This document shows, one piece after another, positions 6,283 to 13,312 of a DNA stretch of 35,496 nt (position 1 is the first letter of the stretch; the number at the start of each line of letters is the position of its first letter). Source of the stretch: a virus; IMG/VR virus record IMGVR_UViG_3300050120_000081, positions 1 to 35,496 of that record. One strand, 5' to 3'. The position numbers and the translations under genes were made by a program. The notes under the pieces were generated by a model. The model saw only the letters and a list, made by a program, of their open reading frames with translations. It had not been told where the DNA came from and did no database searches.

Positions 6283-6723
6283 CGTAAGAATGACCACGTT
6301 CGCACTCATCTCCCAGCCGTTTCCCGAGTCCGAGTCACGTCTTCCCTATTGAACTCGAAATGACCTGTGCTTAGTCACATGGGTGAGAGTATATGACTCT
6401 CCCCATTGATAACACTGGACTTACTCCACGTATCAATACACAATCCCCGCTGTTTGTATGACTACCCCTCGTATCTTCGAAAGCCCCCACGACAGTTCAG
6501 GCATGGCCGATAAGTCTTAGTGGCATGACTGGCTCATGTGCAGCACGCACGCGCACTTAGGCCGAAAGAGACCCTATTGGCGGGAAGGGGCGGGGGTCGA
6601 AGCCCCCAAGTACCTCCCATAGCGGCGATGCGTTCGCGTTTACCCAAAGTTGAGGTTGTTACAACGTGTTAGTTTTTCGACTTTCTAAGTATTAGGTAAG
6701 GAGGAGTTACTTCGAACCCTACT
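6283..6723. other. Non-coding region rich in hairpins, 440 bp
   Basis: I see no plausible gene in this stretch. It holds the two adjacent hairpins at 6379-6437, a GGGGG/CCCCC hairpin at 6592-6607 within a very G-rich segment, the palindrome GTTGT-T-ACAAC at 6655-6665, and TAAGTATTAG at 6686-6695 just before the GGTAAGGAGGAG ribosome binding site of the next gene. The 3' part looks like a promoter/operator for the genes from 6724. The 5' part may encode a structured RNA. I looked for a tRNA and found none. Confidence 0.45.
6379..6437. other. Two adjacent hairpins, possible structured RNA
   Basis: The first pairs ATGGG-T-GAGAGT (6379-6390, one bulged T) with ACTCTCCCCAT (6396-6406) around the loop ATATG. 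The second pairs ATTGATA (6405-6411) with TATCAAT (6431-6437), with an inner TGGA/TCCA stem. They share two bases, so they could be alternative folds or DNA operators. No T-run follows. Confidence 0.4.
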
Positions 6724-6891
6724 ATGACCACCTTCTCCACCACTCCTATCCGGGGTGAATATCACCCGGACTACGAGGAACTCCTCCGGCTCAGGTTAAG
6801 GGAGTACCAGACTAGGACAGGGTGCTCCTATGAAGAGCTTCGGGAACTGGAGAAGGAAGTCAGGAGTGTACCGTTCGCCCCCTATGCGTAA
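6724..6891 (+). CDS. Small protein, 55 aa, unknown function
   Basis: The ATG at 6724 follows a GGTAAGGAGGAG site about 15 bases upstream, rather far. The product starts MTTFSTTPIRGEYHPDYEEL and continues with a charged helix (LRLRLREYQ...SYEELRELEKEVRS). It is the first of six small genes that lead to the chaperonin genes. It overlaps the next gene by eight bases. No family recognised. Confidence 0.6.
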   Translation: MTTFSTTPIRGEYHPDYEELLRLRLREYQTRTGCSYEELRELEKEVRSVPFAPYA

Positions 6892-7105
6892 GTTAACTGC
6901 CAACTCGCTCGTCGGCCTAGTTGCCCTCACCATCCCTCCGGTGGAGGGTACCTCTGAGAAGAATCCTGTCACCGAGTTCAAGTCTCCCCAGTTCAAGGTT
7001 CGCTGTACCCGTTGCCAGAGAGACATCACTGAGTTCGACCTTCAGCGGTTGTCGGAACTCATCAACGCTTATGTAGTCATGCCGGGTATTCCCGGTCAGG
7101 AGTAG
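6884..7105 (+). CDS. Small protein with one CxxC pair, 73 aa
   Basis: I choose the ATG at 6884 (MRKLTANSLVGLV...) because an earlier ATG at 6830 would overlap the previous gene by 60 bases. The middle contains KVRCTRCQRDITEFDLQRLS, a single CxxC knuckle, followed by a short hydrophobic helix and PGIPGQE. A single Cys pair would need a partner chain to bind zinc. No function can be assigned. The spacing to the next ATG is five bases, with AGGAG in the stop region. Confidence 0.55.
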   Translation: MRKLTANSLVGLVALTIPPVEGTSEKNPVTEFKSPQFKVRCTRCQRDITEFDLQRLSELINAYVVMPGIPGQE

Positions 7106-7110
7106 TCAGT

Positions 7111-7299
7111 ATGAATCTAGGTTTCCAAGTAACTCGTATCACCATCGAGAACAATGACCTATGGGAGTACACCCTTGAGTCGTTGGACGGCTATGTACGT
7201 GTCATCCCGAGGAGCCTTGGAGGTATCACTCTGTCGGGTGCTCCCAATGCGTACAAGGTGGGGCAACTCCTCACCTTCGAGATAACCGCCCATGTCTAA
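7111..7299 (+). CDS. Small beta-rich protein, 62 aa
   Basis: The ATG at 7111 follows CAGGAGTAGTCAGT. The product MNLGFQVTRITIENNDLWEY... alternates hydrophobic and polar residues and ends VGQLLTFEITAHV, suggesting a small beta-barrel or sandwich. No known family. Its end overlaps the next gene by eight bases, so it is part of the same transcription unit. Confidence 0.6.
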   Translation: MNLGFQVTRITIENNDLWEYTLESLDGYVRVIPRSLGGITLSGAPNAYKVGQLLTFEITAHV

Positions 7300-7660
7300 C
7301 CTCAACTCTTACATCATCTGGTATGCGGACAACCGGTACTCCATCGCATGGGGCGTCAGCCCCGAGGATGCCAAGGCCAAGTATCTCGCCAACTGGGAGA
7401 AGTCCATCGCCTTGGTTGAGTCCACCGCCAAGTACCGCAACCCTCTCCCTCTCGACCGTCAGGTTCCCATCGCCGGTGCTTGCTCATGGGGCGATGAGCC
7501 GGTTCCTCCGACCATCCATGAACCTATCCCGGCCACCCCTGCCCCTGAAACCCCCAAGGCTGACCTTGCTGCTGAGGTAGCTGAACTCAAGGCGTTGGTG
7601 CTGTCTCTGACCAAGGGCAAGGTTGGTTACATCGACCTTGCTGTGAAGGACGCCGAATGA
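7292..7660 (+). CDS. Unknown protein with Pro-rich linker and C-terminal coiled coil, 122 aa
   Basis: The N-terminal part (SNLNSYIIWYADNRYSIAWG, PEDAKAKYLANWEKSIALVE) looks like a small alpha/beta domain. A Pro-rich linker (PPTIHEPIPATPAPETPKA) follows, then a helix with heptad-like leucines (LAAEVAELKALVLSLTKGKV), probably an oligomerisation helix. The stop overlaps the next ATG in an ATGA arrangement. No function is recognised. Confidence 0.6.
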   Translation: MSNLNSYIIWYADNRYSIAWGVSPEDAKAKYLANWEKSIALVESTAKYRNPLPLDRQVPIAGACSWGDEPVPPTIHEPIPATPAPETPKADLAAEVAELKALVLSLTKGKVGYIDLAVKDAE

Positions 7661-7938
7661 AAGTAGAGTCCATCAACCAGACCATCGGCCTCGAACTCCT
7701 ACAGGATGTCATCACCGGCATTCGTGCGGACGGTGCTTACCTCGTCCTGACTTACCGTGACAGGGAAGTCTATTTCAACGACCAAGGCCGCGAAGTCTTC
7801 AGGGTCACTCTCGACCCTCCGCCCCCGCCACCCAAACCCCTCAGCCGCTGGACTCGTTTCTGGCATTGGCTGACCTACATTCAACTTTCACCAAACGAAC
7901 AAGAGGAGATTCAACAGTGGGCCAGACACAGGAAGTAA
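7657..7938 (+). CDS. Unknown protein with polyproline segment, 93 aa
   Basis: The ATGA overlap with the previous gene fixes the start at 7657. The N-terminal 50 residues look beta-rich (GAYLVLTYRDREVYFNDQGR). They are followed by DPPPPPPKPLSRWTRFWHWL, a polyproline run and a Trp-rich amphipathic helix, and a polar tail. The Trp-rich helix could touch a membrane or another protein. Runs of six prolines stall ribosomes unless EF-P helps, an oddity for a small phage gene. Confidence 0.6.
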   Translation: MKVESINQTIGLELLQDVITGIRADGAYLVLTYRDREVYFNDQGREVFRVTLDPPPPPPKPLSRWTRFWHWLTYIQLSPNEQEEIQQWARHRK

Positions 7939-7940
7939 AG

Positions 7941-8198
7941 ATGACCGTCACTCGCACTTGTGACGTATGCAACACCAGCAAGACCATGGTGCAGACGCAG
8001 GGAGAGCCCGTGGACGCGACCCAGCTTGCTGCCCTTGAGGGTTGGTACATCCTCAGCAAAGACCATGTAGTCGGCGAAGGCATCGCTCCCATCGGCAAGG
8101 TCGCATGTTCCCGCACCTGTGCCATCTCGGTCATCGAGAACAACCTGCTTGAGGTTCCGACCACCAACGTCCTCGACTTCAAGAAGGTGATGAACTAA
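7941..8198 (+). CDS. Zinc-binding protein with two Cys pairs, 85 aa
   Basis: The frame is open from 7866, but the ATG at 7941 fits best: it comes two bases after the previous stop, with AGGAAGTAAAG upstream. Residues 4-13 contain TCDVCNTSK and residues 57-62 CSRTC, which could form one zinc site. The part between reads EPVDATQLAALEGWYILSKD. It immediately precedes groEL (stop and ATG are adjacent) and may be part of the chaperonin operon. The function is unknown. Confidence 0.65.
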   Translation: MTVTRTCDVCNTSKTMVQTQGEPVDATQLAALEGWYILSKDHVVGEGIAPIGKVACSRTCAISVIENNLLEVPTTNVLDFKKVMN

Positions 8199-9821
8199 AT
8201 GAGTAAGTCCCTCAGCTACGGCTCCGAGTCACGCAAGCACATCCTCGCGGGTGTGGACTTCCTCGCGGATGCGGTTAAGGTCACGTTAGGCCCCAAGGGC
8301 CGCAACGCGGTCATCGGGCGTCGTCGCCTGAACCTGAACCCGCTTATTACGAAAGACGGCGTGACCGTTGCGAACCATACCAGTCCCTCCGACCCCCGCC
8401 ATGTCATCGGTGCTGACCTTGCACGTGAAGCTGCGAACCGCTGCGTGTATGCAACCGGGGACGGAACCACTACCACGACCGTGCTGGTGCAAGGGATGGT
8501 TCGGGCCGGAATGAACTTCATCAACCAAGGCATCGACCCTTGGTCTATCAAGCGTGGCATGGACAAGGCGTCCGCCCTCATTATTGAACAGTTGGAGACC
8601 ATCGCTCAGCCCTTGACCACCCCAGAGCAGACGTTCCACATCGCCAACATAAGCTCGAACGGTGATGAGGCCATCGCGTCCTTGGTCTGCGATGCCATCA
8701 AGCAGGTAGGTATTGAAGGCTGTGTTGCTGTTGAAGAGTCCCAGACCGTGCTCACCGAGTTGTCAGTCACATCGGGCATCTCTTTCAAGTCCGGTGAATT
8801 CCTATCCACCACGTTCGTCACCGACCCGGAACGATTCGAAGCGGTCTATGAAGACGCGCTCATCCTTCTGTTCGAGGGCAAGATTCTCAGCGGCAAGTCA
8901 TTGGCTCCGCTGTTGGGCCAAGTTGCGAAGGCTGGAAAGCCTCTTCTCATCATCGCCGGGGAGTATGAACAGGACGCTCTCTCTGTGCTCGTCTACAACC
9001 GTGCCAAGGCCAATGTGCCATGGGTGGCTGTGCGGACGGGACAGTATGCGGAACGCCGGAAGGACATCCTCCGTGACATCGCCTCCCTCACCGGAGGTAC
9101 CGCCATCCTTGAAGGGGATGGAACCAAGATTGAGAACGTAACCCTCGCTCAGTTGGGCCAAGCTAAGCGAATAGTCGTCAGCGACCAAAGCACGACCATT
9201 GTTGACGGCTATGGTGACGCTGAAGCGGTCTCCTCACGGGCAGCAGAGATTCGTACCCGTCTGGAGACCGCCGAAGGCGTCAACAAGTCATGGCTCGAAC
9301 GCCGACTGGCCCAACTCACCGGGGGCATCGCTGTCATCAAGGTTGGTGGTCACACCGACACCGAAATGCGCGAGAAAAAGGATAGGTTCGATGACGCTGT
9401 GGGTGCTACCCGTGCTGCTATCGAGAAGGGATTCGTTCCCGGTGGTGGTCTGTCCCTGTTGAAGGCCCAAGCACGGGTCTTCGCAACGCTCAAGGGAGAT
9501 GAACAGGTTGGGTTAACTGTCGTATCCCAAGCCTGTGCAGAGCCGCTGAAGCAGATTGCACGCAACGCAGGGTTCGACCCGGATGAGGTTCTCACCAGCA
9601 CCATGAGTGAGACCGGTTACCGGCTCCCCAACACCGCGTGGGGTTTCGATGCCAAGGCTGGAGAGTACACCGACCTCATTGAGCGTGGCGTCATCGACCC
9701 CGTGAAAGTAGTTATCGAAGCGTTGCGTAACGCAACAGCAACCGCTGGGATGATTCTCACCACTGAGTGCCTCATCGCTGAGGGTGTAGAGGAGGCCACT
9801 CATGTTGACGCCTCTGTATGA
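8199..9821 (+). CDS. groEL: Phage-encoded GroEL-type chaperonin, 540 aa
   Basis: A group I chaperonin: fourteen-subunit double rings fold proteins using ATP, with a GroES lid. Length matches the family (about 540-550). ATP-site motifs are in place: LGPKGRN (30-36), TKDGVTV with D53, GDGTTTTT with D88, the Asp pair FDDAVGATRAA near 398, and PGGG at 414-417. The hinge and apical regions are recognisable (VAKAGKPLLIIAG, ERRKDILRDIASLTGG). The apical substrate-binding segment is changed: E. coli GYLSPYF corresponds to GEFLSTTF. The C-terminus ends HVDASV, without the usual GGM repeats. groES follows with a 20-base overlap and small terminase comes next, so virion proteins are likely clients. Confidence 0.97.
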   Translation: MSKSLSYGSESRKHILAGVDFLADAVKVTLGPKGRNAVIGRRRLNLNPLITKDGVTVANHTSPSDPRHVIGADLAREAANRCVYATGDGTTTTTVLVQGMVRAGMNFINQGIDPWSIKRGMDKASALIIEQLETIAQPLTTPEQTFHIANISSNGDEAIASLVCDAIKQVGIEGCVAVEESQTVLTELSVTSGISFKSGEFLSTTFVTDPERFEAVYEDALILLFEGKILSGKSLAPLLGQVAKAGKPLLIIAGEYEQDALSVLVYNRAKANVPWVAVRTGQYAERRKDILRDIASLTGGTAILEGDGTKIENVTLAQLGQAKRIVVSDQSTTIVDGYGDAEAVSSRAAEIRTRLETAEGVNKSWLERRLAQLTGGIAVIKVGGHTDTEMREKKDRFDDAVGATRAAIEKGFVPGGGLSLLKAQARVFATLKGDEQVGLTVVSQACAEPLKQIARNAGFDPDEVLTSTMSETGYRLPNTAWGFDAKAGEYTDLIERGVIDPVKVVIEALRNATATAGMILTTECLIAEGVEEATHVDASV

Positions 9822-10083
9822 CCAGATTCTTGTGGTGGACATCCCCACGGAACAGACCATTGACGGCATCCTGCTGCCTGAAACCAGCAGAGCCGACGTG
9901 TTCTTCAGCAAGGTGATGGCTGTGGGTGAGGGGTACATCCGTGAAGACGGGTCTACCCGGCCTCTGCGTCTCGCTGTTGGAGACACAATCGTCCGAGGCA
10001 TGTACTCGGGCATCCCGCTTCGTTTCGACGGTGTGGAATTTTTCTTACTCAAGGAGGGCGAATGTCTAGCTCGGATTACCTAA
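9802..10083 (+). CDS. groES: Phage-encoded GroES-type co-chaperonin, 93 aa
   Basis: Ten-kDa co-chaperonin that caps GroEL. MLTPLYDQILVVDIP corresponds to the PLxDRVxV start of GroES. The mobile loop carries TIDGILLPE, where ILL takes the place of the IVL tripeptide that docks on GroEL. VMAVGEGYI, VGDTIVRGMYSGIPLRFDG and the ending KEGECLARI match the family beta-barrel. The gene starts inside the end of groEL (20-base overlap) and itself overlaps the small terminase start by 22 bases. In bacteria groES precedes groEL; here the order is reversed. Confidence 0.93.
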   Translation: MLTPLYDQILVVDIPTEQTIDGILLPETSRADVFFSKVMAVGEGYIREDGSTRPLRLAVGDTIVRGMYSGIPLRFDGVEFFLLKEGECLARIT

Positions 10084-10667
10084 AACGTGAGAACGCGGAC
10101 ATCGCCTATGCTCTCTGGCACTATGCCAAGGATGAGAACGACCGACGTGTGCCTCTGGACGAACTTGCCCAGACACCGGAGTTCCTCGTCCTCACAAAGA
10201 AGCAGAAGTTGTTCATCGCGACATACATCATGAACGGCTACGATGCGGTCAATGCTATCCGCACGGCCTATGACTGCAAGGATGACTCCATCGCAGCCAT
10301 CATGCAGCACCGTTTGTTCAACACCTTCTCGATTTCGATGGCGATGAGCCGTCACTTTGGCTCAGACCCCAAGAAGGTGTTCATGGTTCGCCTCATCAAG
10401 ACCATGACCAAGGGGATTATCAACAACAACCAGATTCGAGCGTACGAGTTGTACGCCCGGTTGAACGGCTGGGACGACTCTCCGCTGCTACAAGCAGCCA
10501 AGATTGCCAAGGAACTGGGCTCGAACTGTGTTACTCGCAAAGGTCAAAAGGGTGAGAAGGTAGACCCCACCAACACCAAGGCCACAATCAAGAAAGTCAT
10601 AGACGACAACACTCCCGACGCGAAGTCAGACTACGACTTCTCTTTTTTGAAGGGAGACAAAGAATGA
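10062..10667 (+). CDS. Terminase small subunit, 201 aa
   Basis: The ATG at 10062 follows a strong AAGGAGGGCG site within groES. The central segment LTKKQKLFIATYIMNGYDAV, NAIRTAYDCKDDS is the hallmark of small terminases of the helix-turn-helix type (LTxKQxxFxxxYxxxGxxAxxAxxxAY). A central helical oligomerisation part and a Lys/Asp-rich tail follow. It recognises the packaging site and recruits the large terminase encoded at 11517. The ATGA overlap at its end joins it to the following damaged gene. Confidence 0.85.
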   Translation: MSSSDYLKRENADIAYALWHYAKDENDRRVPLDELAQTPEFLVLTKKQKLFIATYIMNGYDAVNAIRTAYDCKDDSIAAIMQHRLFNTFSISMAMSRHFGSDPKKVFMVRLIKTMTKGIINNNQIRAYELYARLNGWDDSPLLQAAKIAKELGSNCVTRKGQKGEKVDPTNTKATIKKVIDDNTPDAKSDYDFSFLKGDKE

Positions 10668-10917
10668 AACCTGACATCAAGGGCTCGGAACCACCAAGGA
10701 AGAGGGAGAGTACGGCACTAAGTCATCGGGATTCGCCGGTGGGGGCCCGTTCTCCTGCTCTAACTGCGTCCATGCGAAGCAAGTGAAGCAGGAACTGGTC
10801 TGTGAGCACCCCATCACCAACGCAGACCCGGAGTTGAAGGACGCAGAGCACATCAATGACCTGCTCAAGGTCGATTGGGATGACTGCTGCACCTTCGTTC
10901 GTCCTCGTGGCGAATAA
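10664..10917 (+). pseudogene. Cys-rich phage protein with one-base frameshift
   Basis: An ATG at 10664 (ATGA overlap with the terminase gene) opens a frame that ends after 40 residues of implausible Arg/Ser-rich sequence. From about 10680 a different frame gives convincing protein: TTKEEGEYGTKSSGFAGGGP, FSCSNCVHAKQ, LVCEHP, DWDDCCTFVRPRGE, ending at TAA 10915-10917. That Cys pattern (CxxC, C, CC) occurs in small phage proteins that may bind a metal or Fe-S cluster. One extra base near 10676-10682 would join MKPDIKG to this part, giving about 84 residues. A sequencing error, a true mutation or programmed frameshifting are all possible. Confidence 0.65.
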
Positions 10918-10919
10918 TT

Positions 10920-10944
10920 CTGACTACCGCACTCAATCTTAGGA
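10920..10944 (+). promoter_or_regulatory. Repeated element (C/T)TGACT-N13-TTAGAG, copy 1
   Basis: CTGACT at 10920-10925, then 13 bases, then TTAGGA at 10939-10944. It starts three bases after the preceding stop and lies just before the gene at 10954. Its second half overlaps the ribosome binding site. Confidence 0.4.
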
Positions 10945-10953
10945 GCTTCCTTT

Positions 10954-11157
10954 ATGAAAATGCATGAAGCCTTGTCCTCACTGGGCAAGAAGACGGAAAA
11001 GAAAGACGCTCATCCCGGTTTCAAGGCCATAGAGAGCAAGATTGCTTCGAAGGAAGGTATTTCGAAGGACAGTGCGGGTGCCATTCTGGCCTCTGCGGCT
11101 CGTAAGTCGTCCCCAGCCGCCAATAAAGCCAACCCAAATCTCAAGAAGGTCAAGTAA
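10954..11157 (+). CDS. Small basic conserved phage protein, 67 aa
   Basis: The ATG at 10954 follows TTAGGAGCTTCCTTT. The sequence contains HPGFKAIESKIASKEGISKD, SAGAILASAARKSS and ends NPNLKKVK. This GFKAxxxKIAxKEGxSxxxAGAILASxxR pattern is familiar from small proteins found near terminase or head genes in many phages. It is basic and helical; a DNA or head role is inferred only. The function is not established. Confidence 0.75.
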   Translation: MKMHEALSSLGKKTEKKDAHPGFKAIESKIASKEGISKDSAGAILASAARKSSPAANKANPNLKKVK

Positions 11158-11221
11158 CTCTCAGAACATAGACGGGAGCCTAGCTCAACGTTGTTCTACA
11201 GCCGAGTACGAAAGGTCAACA

Positions 11222-11503
11222 ATGTTGCAGGAGACTCTAGTCAATTTTATTCCCGCGAAGTATGTCTATTACGCTTGCGGAATTCTACTCAGTTTGGTAG
11301 TAGCCATGATTTCACTTGGTGCGAGGAAGGTACTCGATGAGGTCGATGAGGCCAAGGGTAAAATCTCTGCCATCTCCACGGAACTAACCCTCCAGCGAAC
11401 TAACTGCCTCACCACGCTCCAGCAACAGGGAGAGAAGCAAATCCAGTTGCTCGAACGTATTGCCGAGTCGGTCTCTTACCTGAAGGGGAAGAACGACCAA
11501 TAA
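11222..11503 (+). CDS. Small membrane protein with coiled coil, 93 aa, holin-like
   Basis: The frame is open from 11042, but the ATG at 11222 is the sensible start. Residues 10-35 form one membrane helix (YVYYACGILLSLVVAMISLG). The rest is a long charged helix with coiled-coil character (VLDEVDEAKGKISAISTELT, GEKQIQLLERIAESVSYLK). One-helix phage membrane proteins of this form may be holins, spanin-like or superinfection proteins. No endolysin lies nearby, so the lysis role is uncertain. It stands directly before large terminase. Confidence 0.6.
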   Translation: MLQETLVNFIPAKYVYYACGILLSLVVAMISLGARKVLDEVDEAKGKISAISTELTLQRTNCLTTLQQQGEKQIQLLERIAESVSYLKGKNDQ

Positions 11504-11516
11504 AGGACATCCACTT

Positions 11517-13265
11517 ATGGCTTATGACGTGGATATGTCCAACTTCCCCGCAAAGTTCCTCAAAGACTTCAACAAACTAACTACCGCACAAAAGCAAGCA
11601 TGGAAGGACACACGCTATCGTGCCCTGACCGATGAACTGTTTTTCTCGACGGAAGTGATGGGCATGGACTTTCAGGTCAACCCACACTCATTGCTGTTCC
11701 AGAAGCTCATCAAGAAGAAGCCCGGTACGCCGCTCTACGACCTCGACTTGAAAAAGAAGAAGCGGATGATTCTCTGGCCCCGTGGTCTGTTCAAGACATC
11801 CAGCATCATCGTTGAGATATGCCATCTCATCGTGAACTACCCCAACATCCGTATTGCGTTCCTCACCGGTGGCGACATGCTTGCCAAGCGGCAACTCGCC
11901 CGTGTGAAGAAGGTGTTCGAGCAGCCCACCAAGATGTTCGAGCAACTCTTCCCAGAATTCTGCGGCAAGAAGCTAGGCAACATGTCGAGCTTCTCTGTGC
12001 CCTGCCAGTCTGCATCCCGTACCTATGCCGAACCTACGATGGCTATCACCACCGCCCGTAGCGTCAAGGCCGGTTCCCACTACGATGTCATCTTCGTGGA
12101 CGACCTCGTGAACGAAACCAACTATCGTTCCATCAAGTCGCTTGAGAAGTGTATGCAAGACTACCGGGACATCTGCCCCCTGCTTGCTCCTGATGGCTTC
12201 ATGTACATCACTGGGACACGTTACTCGTTCGGAGACACCTACGAAGAGATTCAGGAACTCGCGAAGAAGGAGACTGAGCAGCTTGGCTCTAACCCATGGA
12301 TTTTCTCCATCAAGTCCTGCTGGACAAAAATCTGCTCGTGCGGTCACAACGATGCCTTCCATGACTTTGACTCCGACCCTGACGGCCCGTGCGGCGGAGG
12401 CATCCTTGACGGTACCCTCTGCTCCTGCAAACGGTTCATCGACAGCAAGGCTACCGGTCTGCTCTTCCCCAAGTTCCGTACCAAGAGTGGGGATTCTGAA
12501 GGTCACAGCATCGAGAAGCTCAACTCGGAGAAGCTGCAACTAGGGGCTGAATTCTTCTCCTGCCAGTACGAGAACAACCCTCTGGCTGAGGGTGAGCAGA
12601 CATTCACCGAGGAACTCATCGGCAAGCAGACCGTGTGGCATCAGGCTCAGTTCCCCACCGCTCTACAAGCCCCGTGCTTCTTCATGTGTGACCTGAGCTA
12701 TACCGGCAACGATAAGCGAGACGTGAGCGTGTTCTATTGCGTCCGTCACTGGATGGGCAAGCTGTACGTGGTGGACTGCCACAGCGGTAAGTGGGACGCA
12801 GCCGCAGTTGTGGAAGAGATGTATCGCTTCGCCCTCAAACATCGCCCTGTCCTTATCTGGGTCGAGCAATTTAATGGCTGGGACGCCTATAACAACCTCT
12901 TCATCACGTTCGCCCGTGACAAGAACATCACCCCCCTCCCTATCGAATGGAAAAAGATGTCGCAGGGTGAAGGAGCGAAGAAGGTTCGCATAGGAGCCAT
13001 CAAGGGTGTTCTGGCTCAGGGCAGACTCGTCCTATACGGGCACATGCCGGACTATGAGGCTCTCTGCACCCAGTTGAAGCGTTGGCCCAAGCTCGGCAAG
13101 CACGATGACTTCGCAGACTGCTTGGGTCTGGTGTGTGAGTGCCCGACCGGAATGGTGTCACAAGCTCTGGCTCCAGCAGAGGACATATCTTCGATGTCTT
13201 TTATCAGGAACCTCCACAGGGAGCCTGAAGAGGCTTATGACACCCGGATACCGGGTACGTACTAA
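11517..13265 (+). CDS. Terminase large subunit with zinc-finger-like insert, 582 aa
   Basis: ATP-driven DNA packaging motor and nuclease. The ATPase has a Walker A variant LWPRGLFKTS (86-95), Walker B VIFVDD (191-196) and the motif GTRY (233-236). The RNase H-like nuclease has CDLS with D392, WVEQ with E450 and HDDFAD (529-534). Between the two domains, residues 273-304 contain CSCGH, H282, C292 and CSCKRF, a Cys/His-rich insert that may bind zinc and is not typical of large terminases. The PRG-type Walker A resembles podovirus terminases. The C-terminus is TRIPGTY, shared with the product of the gene at 15484. Confidence 0.93.
   Translation: MAYDVDMSNFPAKFLKDFNKLTTAQKQAWKDTRYRALTDELFFSTEVMGMDFQVNPHSLLFQKLIKKKPGTPLYDLDLKKKKRMILWPRGLFKTSSIIVEICHLIVNYPNIRIAFLTGGDMLAKRQLARVKKVFEQPTKMFEQLFPEFCGKKLGNMSSFSVPCQSASRTYAEPTMAITTARSVKAGSHYDVIFVDDLVNETNYRSIKSLEKCMQDYRDICPLLAPDGFMYITGTRYSFGDTYEEIQELAKKETEQLGSNPWIFSIKSCWTKICSCGHNDAFHDFDSDPDGPCGGGILDGTLCSCKRFIDSKATGLLFPKFRTKSGDSEGHSIEKLNSEKLQLGAEFFSCQYENNPLAEGEQTFTEELIGKQTVWHQAQFPTALQAPCFFMCDLSYTGNDKRDVSVFYCVRHWMGKLYVVDCHSGKWDAAAVVEEMYRFALKHRPVLIWVEQFNGWDAYNNLFITFARDKNITPLPIEWKKMSQGEGAKKVRIGAIKGVLAQGRLVLYGHMPDYEALCTQLKRWPKLGKHDDFADCLGLVCECPTGMVSQALAPAEDISSMSFIRNLHREPEEAYDTRIPGTY
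13242..13264. repeat. 23-bp shared sequence at the end of the terminase gene
   Basis: 21 of 23 bases match 15856-15878. It encodes TRIPGTY and the stop. CCCGG-ATA-CCGGG within it can form a five-bp hairpin. Confidence 0.75.
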
Positions 13266-13282
13266 CAAGAATTAACAGTTTT

Positions 13283-13307
13283 CTGACTATTGCACACGAG
13301 AGTAGAG
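13283..13307 (+). promoter_or_regulatory. Repeated element (C/T)TGACT-N13-TTAGAG, copy 2
   Basis: TTTTCTGACT, with CTGACT at 13283-13288, 13 bases, then GTAGAG at 13302-13307. It lies between the large terminase and portal genes and shares the T-run and ACTAT with copy 3 before the capsid gene. Confidence 0.45.
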
Positions 13308-13312
13308 ACATT

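Noticed and set aside
6565-6640. tRNA-like segment around GGGGGTCGAAGCCCCC
   Set aside because: It resembles a T-arm but the loop lacks the TTC pattern, and no acceptor, D or anticodon arm can be built.
11222-11503. Definite lysis holin
   Set aside because: One membrane helix plus coiled coil is compatible, but with no endolysin and with the two-helix candidate at 25362 a firm call is not justified.
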